From positions 434,001 to 498,000 of the forward strand of contig JADJYF010000001.1 of the NCBI GenBank assembly GCA_016719885.1: a stretch of 64,000 bases of DNA. The letters are read 5' to 3'. Position 1 is the stretch's first letter, and the number at the start of each line of letters is the position of its first letter. The notes under the pieces were generated by a model that had not been told where the DNA came from, made no database searches, and worked only from the letters and a program-made list of their open reading frames with translations. The stretch is from Pseudomonadota bacterium. Its GTDB lineage: Bacteria; Pseudomonadota; Gammaproteobacteria; Ga0077536. Below are positions 26,428 to 35,006 of the stretch, piece after piece. The position numbers and the translations under genes are program-made.

Positions 26428-27651
26428 TCAGGTCGCCGACGGGCCGGCGACGATTCCTTGGTCATGCAGGCGGCCGATCGCGGCGCTGTCGAGGCCGAGA
26501 ACGTCCGCCAGGATTTCATCGGTGTGCTGGCCGACACGCGCGGCGGGGCGCGGCGGCTGACGTTCCATCTTCGAGAAGTACATCGGCGTGCCGCACACCG
26601 GGTAGGTGCCGATGCCGGGTTGTTCGATGTTGGAGAAGATCGGATTGTCCGGCGAACAGTCCGGGTCGTTCTCGACCAGTTCGCGCACGGTCTGGTACTT
26701 GTCCCAGCAGATGCCGCATTCTTCGAAGACCTTGGCGAGCTGCGCGAAGGGCTGCGTGGCGAACCACGGTTCGAGCAGCGCGCACAATTCGCGACGCGCG
26801 CTGAAGCGATCGCCCTCGTTGGCGAAATCGAGACCCATGCGCGCGGCCAGCGCGGCCACTTCGTTGCCGAGCCCGGTGGCTTTCAACAGGCCTTCCCACT
26901 GCTTGGCGCTGACCGCGATGATCATCACGCGCTGGCCGTCGCTGGACACGAAGTCGCGGCCGAAGGCGCCATAGAGGTAATTGCCGTTGCGCCCGCGGGT
27001 TTCGTGGTTGACGTGGAGCTCGCCGATGAAGCCGAGATTGCCGACCGCCGCCAGGGCGACGTCGGCCAGCGCCAGCTTGACCTGCTGGCCTTCGCCGGTC
27101 AGACGACGATGACGCTCGGCGGCCAACAGGTTAATGGCGGCGAGATAGGCGGTGGCAATGTCCCACGCCGGCAGCACGTGGTTGACCGGACGCGGGTCTT
27201 CCTCGGGGCCGGTCAGGTAGGGGAAGCCGACCTTGGCGTTGACGGTGTAGTCGAGCGCGCTCGAACCGTGGCGGTCACCGACGATTTCGTGCTGGATGAG
27301 ATCGGGGCGACGCGCGCTCAAGGCCTTGTAATCGAGCCAGCCGCGCGCCGGCAGGTTGGTCGAGAAGATGCCGCCGTTCTCGCCCGGCGCGCAGATGAGC
27401 TCGGTGACCAGTTCACGGCCGGCCGGCGCGCGGATGTCGACCGCGATCGAGCGCTTGCCCTTGTTCATTTCCGCCCAGTAGATGCTGGTGTCGTCCTTGG
27501 TGACCGGCCAGCGGTGATAGTCGATACCGCCGCCCAGCTGATCGAAGCGGATGACGTCGGCGCCGAGCTGCGCGAGGGTCATGCCGCACATCGGCGCGGC
27601 GATGAAGGCCGAGCCCTCGACGATACGCATGCCTTTCAGGATTGCCTGCAT
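26428..27651 (-). CDS. CaiB/BaiF CoA-transferase, 2-methylfumaryl-CoA isomerase (Mct)-like
   Basis: The 407-residue protein starts MQAILKGMRIVEGSAFIAAP and contains DVIRFDQLGGGIDYHRWPVT, MNKGKRSIAVDIR, PVNHVLPAWDIATAY (conserved Asp), LTGEGQQVKLALADV and YGAFGRDF. I recognise this as the Mct-like branch: in Chloroflexus, Mct moves CoA within mesaconyl-CoA from C1 to C4. GAGGAG precedes the ATG at 27651 and overlaps the end of the MaoC gene. Together with the Mcd-like (28651) and MaoC (27661) genes it suggests processing of a methylsuccinyl/mesaconyl-type or analogous branched dicarboxylic CoA ester. Confidence 0.83.
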   Translation of the reverse strand: MQAILKGMRIVEGSAFIAAPMCGMTLAQLGADVIRFDQLGGGIDYHRWPVTKDDTSIYWAEMNKGKRSIAVDIRAPAGRELVTELICAPGENGGIFSTNLPARGWLDYKALSARRPDLIQHEIVGDRHGSSALDYTVNAKVGFPYLTGPEEDPRPVNHVLPAWDIATAYLAAINLLAAERHRRLTGEGQQVKLALADVALAAVGNLGFIGELHVNHETRGRNGNYLYGAFGRDFVSSDGQRVMIIAVSAKQWEGLLKATGLGNEVAALAARMGLDFANEGDRFSARRELCALLEPWFATQPFAQLAKVFEECGICWDKYQTVRELVENDPDCSPDNPIFSNIEQPGIGTYPVCGTPMYFSKMERQPPRPAARVGQHTDEILADVLGLDSAAIGRLHDQGIVAGPSAT

Positions 27652-27660
27652 GGGAACTCC

Positions 27661-28521
27661 TCAGGGCGCGATGCGCGCACTGCCGTTGTTAAGCACCACC
27701 ACCTTGCGCTCCAGCACCGAGGTGCGGAAATAGGCGATGCCGTCCTCGTTCCAGATCTCGGTGCGCAGCGTCTCGCCCGGCAGCACCGGGGATGAGAAAC
27801 GCACGTTCAAGGTTTTCATGCGTCGCGCGTCGTAGTCGCAGCAGCTCTTGAGGATGGCGTGCATGGCCACGCCCAAGGTGCAGCGGCCGTGCAGGATGGG
27901 CCGTTCGAAGCCGGCGCCGGTCGCGACCGCGGGGTCGGCATGCAAGGGATTCATGTCGCCGCACAGGCGGTAGATCAAGGCCTGGTTGAAGTTGGTCGCG
28001 AGATCGCACACCTGGTCGGGCGCGCGCTCGGGCGGCGCCGGCGGCGCGGGACGCGCCTGGCTCTTGCCGCCGAAGCCGCCGTCGGCGCGCGCCAGGGTAT
28101 TCGAGCGCACCGTCGCATACAGGGTTTTGCCGTCAGCGCTGCGCAGTTCTTTCTTCAAGTACACGAAGCAGCCTTTGTCGGCGCCCCGGTCGACCACGTC
28201 TTCGATGATGGTTTCGCCCGTCACCGTGCCGGACGACGGCAAAGGCTCATGGATTTCCAATGCCTCTTCGGCATGCAGCACCTGCTGCCAGTTGAACCCG
28301 TACTTGGGGTCACGCATCCAGAAACCGGGATAGGCGATGACCAGTGCGAGGGTCGGCAGCGTGCGCAATTCGGGCTCTTCGTAGACATACGGCAGTTGCT
28401 TGGGGTCGACCGCGTCGGCGCCGACACCCACCGCCAGCGCATAGAGGATGACGTCCTTGATGCCGTAGGTCTCGGTCTGCTTGTTGATGACCGTGCCGAT
28501 CAGTTCTGCGTGGTTCTTCAT
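27661..28521 (-). CDS. MaoC family (R)-specific enoyl-CoA hydratase 2-like
   Basis: A 286-residue double-hotdog protein. The N-terminal half is degenerate; the C-terminal half has NQALIYRLCGDMNPLHADPAVA and FERPILHGRCTLG, the hydratase-2 motif with catalytic Asp and His, as in the C-terminal part of peroxisomal MFE-2. It should hydrate trans-2-enoyl-CoA to (3R)-hydroxyacyl-CoA. The SDR at 30356, which resembles the dehydrogenase part of MFE-2, would take the next step. Mesaconyl-C4-CoA hydratases share this fold, so that alternative stays open. Confidence 0.88.
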   Translation of the reverse strand: MKNHAELIGTVINKQTETYGIKDVILYALAVGVGADAVDPKQLPYVYEEPELRTLPTLALVIAYPGFWMRDPKYGFNWQQVLHAEEALEIHEPLPSSGTVTGETIIEDVVDRGADKGCFVYLKKELRSADGKTLYATVRSNTLARADGGFGGKSQARPAPPAPPERAPDQVCDLATNFNQALIYRLCGDMNPLHADPAVATGAGFERPILHGRCTLGVAMHAILKSCCDYDARRMKTLNVRFSSPVLPGETLRTEIWNEDGIAYFRTSVLERKVVVLNNGSARIAP

Positions 28522-28558
28522 CGGGCCTCCGAATTCACTTCAATGCTTGAATTCTTAT

Positions 28559-28645
28559 TGTGGGTCAGACTTCAGTCTGACATTTGCATCAGCGGCATGA
28601 TGCCTTAACGAGGCTCCCCCAAGTCAGACCGAAGTCTGACCCACA
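28559..28645. repeat. REP-like element, family B (copy B2, inverted pair)
   Basis: The left arm is the perfect GTCAGACTTCAGTCTGAC with TGTGG before and ATT after; the right arm differs by one base (GTCAGACCGAAGTCTGAC). The spacer is 36 nt. It starts 37 nt upstream of the MaoC start and ends 6 nt from the stop of the Mcd-like gene, inside the operon. Confidence 0.92.
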
Positions 28646-28650
28646 GGAGA

Positions 28651-30336
28651 TCATTCGCCTTTCAATATCAGTTCCCGTGCCACCACCTTCAGCGCCAGCG
28701 TCTCTTCCGCGCCTTCGAAAATCGACAGCACCCGCGCGTCGACGAAGTAACGGCTGACGGCGGTTTCTTCCGAGTAGCCCATGCCGCCGTGGATCTGCAT
28801 CGCTTCGCGGGTGATGGATTCCGCCGCGCGGCAGGCGTAGAGCTTGACGAGGCTCGCTTCCATGTGACCGCGGCCCTGGTCCATCAGTCGCGCCACGTCG
28901 TAGGTCATTTCCTGGCAGGCGCGCAGGTTGGCGGCCATCGACACCAGCTTGGCGCGGGTCAGTTGGTAGTCGGCCAGGGGCTGCCCGAACACGCGGCGAT
29001 CCTTGGCGTAGCGGATGGCGGATTCGAAGGCGGCGCGCATCACGCCGCAGGCACGCGCGGCGGTTTGCAGGCGCCCGCCGGCGAAGCCGGCCATGGTGTG
29101 GTAGAAACCGCGGTTGAGCCCGGCCTTGCCGCCGATGATGTTGGCTTCCGGTACGAACACGTTGTCGAAGAACAATGTGTAGGAATGCATGCCGCGATAG
29201 CCGATGGTCGGGATGGCCTTGCCGCTCAGCACGCCGCCGCTGGGCTGACGGAATTCAAAGGCCTTGTCGTCGGTCTGCGGTTTTTCCAACAGGAACAGGC
29301 TCAGGCCGCGGTGGCCGGCGGCCGGGTCGGCGTCGGTGCGCGCCAGCACCATCAGCAGGCCGGCCTTGCCGGCGAAGGTGCACCAGGTCTTGGCGCCGTT
29401 CAGCAGGAAGCCGCCGGCGGTCGGCGTGGCGCGCAGCCGCACCGCAGCGACGTCGGAGCCGCAGTCGGGCTCGGTGACGGCGATGGCCACGATGGGATTG
29501 CCGGCGGCGATGCCCGGCAGCCATTGCTGCTTCTGCGCTTCGTCGCCGCCCGCCATGATGGCGCGCGACAGGATCTCGGGGCGCGTCAGCGGACTGCCGG
29601 CGGCGGCCAGCGAGGCGCGGGACAACTCCTCGGTCACCACGCACATCGCGAGGTTGTCGTGGCCGGAGGCCGGCGCGGTGCCGCCGTAAGCTTCGGGGAT
29701 GGACAGCGCGAAGCAGCCCATTTCCACCAGCGCGGCGAGGATGTCTTCAGGAATATTCAGGTCGTCGCGATGGATGTGCTCGGCCTGCGGCGCGACGATG
29801 TCGTCGGCGATGCGCGCGAAGCTCGAGGCGATGATCTGCTTGTCCTCATCGAGCAGCGAGCGGCCATGGCTGCCGTGCTCGAGGATCTGCGCGGCCGTCG
29901 CCTCGAGAAAGGCCGGCTGCAGATGGGTGGCGTTGAAGCGTTCGGCTTCGGCGGTCTCGAATGCTTCGTGCACCTCGCGGCCGTTCAAGCCCGTGAGGTG
30001 ACGAATCTTTTCGAAACGCGCGCGCAGCTTGAGCAGGATCTCGGCCACGAAGGCGCCCGCCAGGTGGCTCTCGAAGGCCGCGCCGTGCTCATCGCCGTCG
30101 CGCTCGGTCATGCACGAGCGCGCGTAGTCGATGATGGCGTTGGCGGCATGGAGTTCGGCATTGATCATGGCGAACTCGTAACCTTGCACCTGGCAGTGAT
30201 CCAAGGCCTGGTTGACGTCGGCCGCGCTCGTCACCTCGGCATGCGTATGACGCAGCGCGCGGCGGAACAAGGCGTCGATGCCCTTCAGTACCTCGGGGAT
30301 GGCGGCCAGGGTCGAAGCTTGGGCGGATTGGGTCAT
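28651..30336 (-). CDS. Acyl-CoA dehydrogenase with N-terminal extension, (2S)-methylsuccinyl-CoA dehydrogenase-like
   Basis: At 561 residues it has about 150 extra N-terminal residues, all helical, before a normal dehydrogenase. Methylsuccinyl-CoA dehydrogenase (Mcd) of the ethylmalonyl-CoA pathway has the same extension, and the core is close to Mcd as I recall it: MCVVTEELSR, AVTEPDCGSDVAAVRLRA, TIGYRGMHSYTLFFDNVFV, RLQTAARACGVM, AMQIHGGMGYSEE and FEGAEETLALKVVAREL with the catalytic Glu. CAGGAG lies 9 nt before ATG 30336. With the Mct-like gene it hints at methylsuccinyl-CoA to mesaconyl-CoA chemistry; a homologous larger substrate is equally possible. Confidence 0.82.
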   Translation of the reverse strand: MTQSAQASTLAAIPEVLKGIDALFRRALRHTHAEVTSAADVNQALDHCQVQGYEFAMINAELHAANAIIDYARSCMTERDGDEHGAAFESHLAGAFVAEILLKLRARFEKIRHLTGLNGREVHEAFETAEAERFNATHLQPAFLEATAAQILEHGSHGRSLLDEDKQIIASSFARIADDIVAPQAEHIHRDDLNIPEDILAALVEMGCFALSIPEAYGGTAPASGHDNLAMCVVTEELSRASLAAAGSPLTRPEILSRAIMAGGDEAQKQQWLPGIAAGNPIVAIAVTEPDCGSDVAAVRLRATPTAGGFLLNGAKTWCTFAGKAGLLMVLARTDADPAAGHRGLSLFLLEKPQTDDKAFEFRQPSGGVLSGKAIPTIGYRGMHSYTLFFDNVFVPEANIIGGKAGLNRGFYHTMAGFAGGRLQTAARACGVMRAAFESAIRYAKDRRVFGQPLADYQLTRAKLVSMAANLRACQEMTYDVARLMDQGRGHMEASLVKLYACRAAESITREAMQIHGGMGYSEETAVSRYFVDARVLSIFEGAEETLALKVVARELILKGE

Positions 30337-30355
30337 GACCTGACTCCTGCGATGC

Positions 30356-31267
30356 TTACACCGGGTCCCAGGGCCACACGTCCTGCGAACGGTCGAGCGC
30401 GTAGAGATCCGACTTGAAGGCCGGCATGCAATGCTCGGCGATGGTCTCGGCGGTCCAGCCGTCGCCGCGATGCATGGAACGCTTCGGGCGGTGTTGGCTC
30501 ATCAGGAAGATTTCGTTGTTGCGCACCGCGAAGATCTGCCCGGTGACCTCCTTGGCCGCGTCAGACAGCAGGTAGACCGCCATCGGCGCGATCTTGGCCG
30601 GCGTCATTTCCTTCAGCCGCTCGACGCGCTGGCGCTGCACTTCGTCGGTGATCGGAATGGTGCCGATCATGCGTGTCCAGGCGAACGGCGCGATGCAGTT
30701 CGAGCGCACGTTGTTGCGACCGAGATCCAGCGCGATGCTCTTCGACAGCGCGGCGATGCCGAGCTTGGCGGCGGCGTAGTTGGCCTGGCCGAAATTGCCG
30801 ATGAGGCCCGAGGTCGAGGTCATGTGCACGTAGGCGCCGGTGTTGCGTTCACGGAAATGATCGGCGGCCGCGCGGCTGACGTAGAACGAGCCGTTGAGAT
30901 GCACGTCGATGACGGCATGCCATTCATCGAGGCTCATCTTGTGGAACATGCGGTCGCGCAGGATGCCGGCGTTGTTGATGACGCCGTCGAGCTGGCCGAA
31001 ATGCTTGATGGCGTCGGCCACCATCGCCTGCGCATCCTCGTAGCGCGCGACGCTGCCGAAATTGGCGACTGCCTGGCCGCCCATGGCCTCGATTTCACGC
31101 ACCACTTCCTTGGCGGGCGTGCCTTCGATGTCGGCGCCGTCGGTGCTGGCGCCGAGATCGTTCACCACCACCTTGGCGCCGGCGGCCGCCATCGCCAAAG
31201 AAAAGTCGCGGCCGATGCCGCGTCCACCGCCGGTAACCAGTACCACTTTGCCGTCGAGCATACCCAT
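30356..31267 (-). CDS. SDR, (3R)-hydroxyacyl-CoA dehydrogenase (MFE-2)-like
   Basis: This 303-residue SDR starts MGMLDGKVVLVTGGGRGIGRD (cofactor loop) and has VVVNDLGASTDG, VINNAGILRDRMFHKM, MTSTSGLIGNFGQANYAAAK (Ser, Tyr, Lys) and SNCIAPFAWTRM. These are the marks of the dehydrogenase unit of multifunctional enzyme 2/HSD17B4, which oxidises (3R)-hydroxyacyl-CoA to 3-ketoacyl-CoA. GGAGG precedes the ATG. It leads the minus-strand operon; its downstream neighbour is the Mcd-like gene, 19 nt away. Confidence 0.9.
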   Translation of the reverse strand: MGMLDGKVVLVTGGGRGIGRDFSLAMAAAGAKVVVNDLGASTDGADIEGTPAKEVVREIEAMGGQAVANFGSVARYEDAQAMVADAIKHFGQLDGVINNAGILRDRMFHKMSLDEWHAVIDVHLNGSFYVSRAAADHFRERNTGAYVHMTSTSGLIGNFGQANYAAAKLGIAALSKSIALDLGRNNVRSNCIAPFAWTRMIGTIPITDEVQRQRVERLKEMTPAKIAPMAVYLLSDAAKEVTGQIFAVRNNEIFLMSQHRPKRSMHRGDGWTAETIAEHCMPAFKSDLYALDRSQDVWPWDPV

Positions 31268-31385
31268 GATGCGAAGACCTCCGTCGTCTAAAGGATTCGA
31301 ATGCGTGGCGGCGGGGGCGTGCGTCGCGTCCCGACCGCGTCAGCGTGTGTCGTTACGGGCGGCGTGTGGACGTCGCCCGGTGCCA

Positions 31386-32285
31386 TCAATCGTCGTCGTC
31401 GGGCGCGCGCGCGTCGCCCGCGTTGTCCAGCAATTCTTCGGCGAGTTGCTTCAACTCGTCGAGGATGTCCTCCAGCTCACGCGCCATGATCCAGACAATC
31501 AGTTCGTCGGCGCCAGCCGCCGCCACCTGGTCGCGGCCTTCGGCGCTGCGGAACAGGCCTTCCAGCGCGAAGGGCGCGACGTGGATGCTGCTACGGTCGC
31601 GGCCCGCGGCCGCGCAGGCCGCTTCAAGTTCGCGGCAACCGGCCGCGAATTCGTCCAGTGAAGACATCACCGGGATCCAGCCCTCGCCCCAAGCGACCAC
31701 GCGCTTGAACACGCGCGCCGAACCGGAGCTGCCGAACATGATCGGCGGCCCGGCCTGGGTTTCAGGTTTGGGGTAGGAACGGATGGGTGGGAAGTTGTAA
31801 TAACGTCCACTGTGGGACGGGGCGTCTTCGCGCCACAGCTTGCGCATCACTTCCACGCACTCGCGGGTCTGGGTCCAGCGGTGGTCGAAATCGACGCCCA
31901 GGATCTCCGACTCCTCGCGATTCCAGCCGGCGCCGATGCCGAACTGCACGCGACCATGGCTGTAGTGATCGACCGACGCCACCTGCTTGGCGAGGATCAA
32001 AGGATTGTGTTCCGGAACGAGACAGATGCCGCTGCCGAGCTTGATGCTGCGCGTGGTGGTGGCGGCGCGCGCCAGCGCAACCCACGGATCCGGCATCTGC
32101 CACAGGTAGTCGGGCGGTGGGTTGCCGGGGTCGCCGACGTAATCCGATGCAAACGACATCGGCATGATGGCGTGCTCCGGCACCCAGTAGGAATGGAAGC
32201 CGAGATCCTCGGCGGCCTTGGCCACGATGGCGGGGTCGCCACGCCTATCGGGCTGGATCTGGAACACCCCGATTTTGAGCGACAC
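31386..32285 (-). CDS. LLM class oxidoreductase, probably F420-dependent
   Basis: GTG 32285 with GGAGG 7 nt upstream gives SLKIGVFQIQPDRRGDPAIV; the longer open frame upstream is a shadow of cofE. The 299-residue barrel protein has GFHSYWVPEHAIMP, LGSGICLVPEHNPLILAKQVASVDHYSHGRVQFGIGAGW, as in the Rv2161c-type family, whose members usually use F420. An acidic tail (residues about 290-299) is odd. The gene is divergent from cofE with 252 bp between them, so one promoter region could control cofactor synthesis and a user enzyme. It is 118 nt upstream of the SDR gene. Confidence 0.87.
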   Translation of the reverse strand: MSLKIGVFQIQPDRRGDPAIVAKAAEDLGFHSYWVPEHAIMPMSFASDYVGDPGNPPPDYLWQMPDPWVALARAATTTRSIKLGSGICLVPEHNPLILAKQVASVDHYSHGRVQFGIGAGWNREESEILGVDFDHRWTQTRECVEVMRKLWREDAPSHSGRYYNFPPIRSYPKPETQAGPPIMFGSSGSARVFKRVVAWGEGWIPVMSSLDEFAAGCRELEAACAAAGRDRSSIHVAPFALEGLFRSAEGRDQVAAAGADELIVWIMARELEDILDELKQLAEELLDNAGDARAPDDDD

Positions 32286-32537
32286 GAGCGACCTCCGCTG
32301 CGAACGAAAACGGCCTGCGACGGCGCCACGGGCAAGGCGCATGCATGGGCCCGGAAAGGGCCGAATAGTACTCGATCCTTTCGCCGGTGACATTGCCGAA
32401 CCGAGGGTGTCGGCGGTGTGCGCGGCGCTTGCGCCGGCGCGGCCCTTCGCGGTTACATTAGCCCGCCCGGCGAGGCCGGGTGCTTGCGCCGAATGCATCG
32501 ACTCGCCGGGCGCGAGACCACCAGCCGCGGATTGTTT

Positions 32538-33299
32538 ATGCCCCGTATATCCCTCACCACGCTGTCGCGTATTCCGCTCGTCAAGTCGGGCGACAATCTC
32601 GTCGCGATCATTCTCGGCGCCGCCGCCGACGACGGTGTCAGTTTCAGCGACGGCGACATCGTGGTGCTGGCGCAGAAGATCGTGTCCAAGGCGGAAGGCC
32701 GACTGGTGCCGGTGGCCAGCGTCACGCCGGGTGACGAAGCCATCGAACTCGCCGCCGCCACCGACAAGGATCCGCGCATGGCGCAATTGATCCTCGACGA
32801 AGCGGCCTACGTCATGCGCCGCAAGCCCGGCGTCATCATCGTGCGCCACAAGCTCGGGCATGTCGGCGCCAATGCCGGCATCGACCAGTCGAACGTGGAA
32901 CACGAGGGCGGTGAACAGGCCTTGCTGCTGCCGGTCGATCCCGATGCCTCGGCGCAGCGTCTGCACCAGGCGCTGAGCGCGGCGGCCGGGTGCCATGTCG
33001 GCGTCATCATCTGCGACAGCATGAACCGGCCGTGGCGGCTCGGCACCATCGGTGGCGCCATCGGCTGCGCCGGCATCGAAGTACTGGATGACCGCCGCGG
33101 CCAGCATGACATGTTCGGCCGCGAGCTCAAGGTCACCATGATCAACCGCGCCGACTCCATCGCGGCGATGGCCACCCTGCTCATGGGCGAATCGACGGAG
33201 CGTACGCCGGTGGCGGTGGTGCATGGCTTCGCGGTCGATGCGCACCACGGACGCGCCGCCGACATCATCCGTCCGCCGGCCGACGACCTGTTCAACTGA
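32538..33299 (+). CDS. cofE: Coenzyme F420-0:L-glutamate ligase
   Basis: The 253-residue protein begins MPRISLTTLSRIPLVKSGDN and shows DIVVLAQKIVSKAEGRLVP, LGHVGANAGIDQSNV, VGVIICDSMNRPWRLGTIGGAIGCAG and LDDRRGQHDMFGREL. These are the GTP- and metal-binding features of CofE, which adds gamma-linked glutamates to F420-0. Its length matches stand-alone archaeal CofE; the C-terminal nitroreductase-like domain of mycobacterial FbiB is absent. No clear ribosome site lies before ATG 32538. cofD starts one base after the stop codon. Confidence 0.94.
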   Translation: MPRISLTTLSRIPLVKSGDNLVAIILGAAADDGVSFSDGDIVVLAQKIVSKAEGRLVPVASVTPGDEAIELAAATDKDPRMAQLILDEAAYVMRRKPGVIIVRHKLGHVGANAGIDQSNVEHEGGEQALLLPVDPDASAQRLHQALSAAAGCHVGVIICDSMNRPWRLGTIGGAIGCAGIEVLDDRRGQHDMFGRELKVTMINRADSIAAMATLLMGESTERTPVAVVHGFAVDAHHGRAADIIRPPADDLFN

Positions 33300-33300
33300 C

Positions 33301-34242
33301 ATGGCAAGCTATGTCGCACTGAGCGGTGGCGTCGGTGGCGCCAAGCTGGCGCTGGGCCTCACCCACCTGCTCGAGCCGCACGCCCTGACCTTGGTAGTGA
33401 ACACCGGCGACGACTTCGAGCACCTCGGCCTGCACATCGCGCCGGATCTCGATACCCTGATGTACACGCTGTCCGGCCTCAGTAATACCGAGACCGGCTG
33501 GGGGCGGGCGGGGGAATCGTGGCAATGCCTGGACGCGCTGGCCGAACTCGGCGGCGAAACCTGGTTCCGGCTCGGCGATCGCGACCTGTCGGTGCACCTG
33601 CAACGCAGCCTGCGCCTGCGCGCGGGCGCCAGCTTGTCGACGGTCACCGCCGAACTCTACGCGGCACTCGGCATCCGTCATCGCGCGCTGCCGATGAGCG
33701 ACCAGCCGGTGCGCACCCTGGTGCATTGCGACGCCGGTGTGCTGGCCTTCCAGCATTACTTCGTGCGTGAACGCTGCGCACCGCGGGTGAGCGGATTCAG
33801 CTTCGACGGCGCGGCGACCGCCAGCGCGGCGCCCGGCGTACTCGAGGCGCTGCGCGCAAGCGATCTCGCCGGCGTCATCATCTGCCCGTCGAATCCATTC
33901 TTGAGCATCGACCCGATACTCGCGGTGCCGGGTGTGCGTGAGGCCTTGCGCGCTTGCCGCGCGCCGGTGGTGGCGGTGTCACCGATAGTGGCGGGGCTCG
34001 CCATCAAGGGGCCGACCGCCAAGATCATGGAGGAACTCGCGCTGCCGCAGACCGCGGCGGCGGTGGCGGCCCATTACGGCTCGCTCATCGATGGTTTCAT
34101 ACTCGACGAAAGCGACCGCGCGCTGGCCGCGCAAATCGCCTCGACTACGCTGCGTGTGAGCACCGCGCAGAGCGTCATGGTGACGCTGGACGATAGGATC
34201 AATCTGGCGCACACTGCCCTGGACTTTCTCCGTACATTCTGA
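33301..34242 (+). CDS. cofD: CofD: 2-phospho-L-lactate (or related) transferase of F420 biosynthesis
   Basis: The product has 313 residues and starts MASYVALSGGVGGAKLALGL, the CofD glycine-rich loop, followed by VVNTGDDFEHLGLHIAPDLDTLMYTLSG, WFRLGDRDL and IICPSNPFLSIDPILAVPG. CofD transfers the phospholactyl-type moiety from a guanylylated precursor to Fo, giving (dehydro-)F420-0 or the 3-phosphoglycerate analogue. It overlaps neither neighbour but is packed (1 nt from cofE, 7 nt to cofC), so the genes form an operon. Confidence 0.95.
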   Translation: MASYVALSGGVGGAKLALGLTHLLEPHALTLVVNTGDDFEHLGLHIAPDLDTLMYTLSGLSNTETGWGRAGESWQCLDALAELGGETWFRLGDRDLSVHLQRSLRLRAGASLSTVTAELYAALGIRHRALPMSDQPVRTLVHCDAGVLAFQHYFVRERCAPRVSGFSFDGAATASAAPGVLEALRASDLAGVIICPSNPFLSIDPILAVPGVREALRACRAPVVAVSPIVAGLAIKGPTAKIMEELALPQTAAAVAAHYGSLIDGFILDESDRALAAQIASTTLRVSTAQSVMVTLDDRINLAHTALDFLRTF

Positions 34243-34249
34243 AGCCGGC

Positions 34250-34930
34250 ATGTGGGTCGTCGTTCCCGTCAAACGTTTCTCGAATGCGAAGACGCGACTG
34301 GCGCCGCTGTTGTCGGCGGCCGAGCGCGAATCCCTGGCGCAGGCCATGTTGAACGACGTGCTGCGCGCGATTGCCGAGAGTCGGCGCGTGGCGGGCGTGC
34401 TGGTGGTGTCGCGCGAAGTGCGCGCCCGTTACTGCGTCGAGCGCATCGGCGGCTTGTTTCTCGAAGACACGGCGGACGATCTTTCCAGCGCCATCGAATT
34501 GGCGGGCGAATGGCTCGCGACCCACGGTCAACGCGGCATGCTGATGATCCCGGGCGACGTGCCGCTGGTCAGCGGCCGTGAGATCGACGAACTGCTGCTC
34601 ACCCATCGCGGTGCGCCGGCCGTGACCCTGGCGCCCGACCGTGAACACGATGGCACCAACGCATTGGCGGTCAGTCCCGCCGATGCCATCCATTTCGCCT
34701 TCGGCAAGGGCAGCTTCGCCAAGCATCGCCAGGCGGCGCTCGACGTCGGCATCCAGGCACAGGTCGCCTTGCTGCCGGGCCTCGCGCTCGATGTCGACAA
34801 CCCCATGGATCTGCAGACGCTGTTGACCTATGACAGTGAGACCGAGACCCTGGCTTATCTATGTGACAGCGGCATCGCGCGCCGCGTCATGCCTCATCAC
34901 ACCAGTGCGCGCGACTTGACCGGCTGGTAG
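34250..34930 (+). CDS. cofC: CofC/FbiD guanylyltransferase for F420 side-chain precursor
   Basis: A 226-residue nucleotidyltransferase: MWVVVPVKRFSNAKTRLAPLLS (nucleotide-binding start), FLEDTADDLSSAIELA, MLMIPGDVPLVSGREID, DREHDGTNALAVSP and FGKGSFAKHRQAA. This is the CofC pattern. The enzyme joins GTP to 2-phospholactate, phosphoenolpyruvate or 3-phosphoglycerate, depending on the organism; in Gram-negative bacteria the last has been reported. The choice cannot be read here without comparison of pocket residues. Confidence 0.93.
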   Translation: MWVVVPVKRFSNAKTRLAPLLSAAERESLAQAMLNDVLRAIAESRRVAGVLVVSREVRARYCVERIGGLFLEDTADDLSSAIELAGEWLATHGQRGMLMIPGDVPLVSGREIDELLLTHRGAPAVTLAPDREHDGTNALAVSPADAIHFAFGKGSFAKHRQAALDVGIQAQVALLPGLALDVDNPMDLQTLLTYDSETETLAYLCDSGIARRVMPHHTSARDLTGW

Positions 34931-35006
34931 AGAAACATGCTGAGCGCAGCAGTTTTTTTACTCGCCTCGTAAACGACGTCGCCGCCGCTTCACGGTTTTG
35001 TAAGTC

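Noticed and set aside
32286..33302. Upstream extension of the LLM frame at 31386 (minus strand) across cofE
   Set aside because: It is antisense to cofE and has low-complexity His/Arg/Asp composition. The GTG at 32285 with its own GGAGG is the likely start.
34938..34963. Possible terminator between cofC and fbiC
   Set aside because: GCTG/CAGC followed by seven T has only 4 bp of stem, and it would cut an otherwise packed operon. I treat it as chance or at most a weak attenuator.
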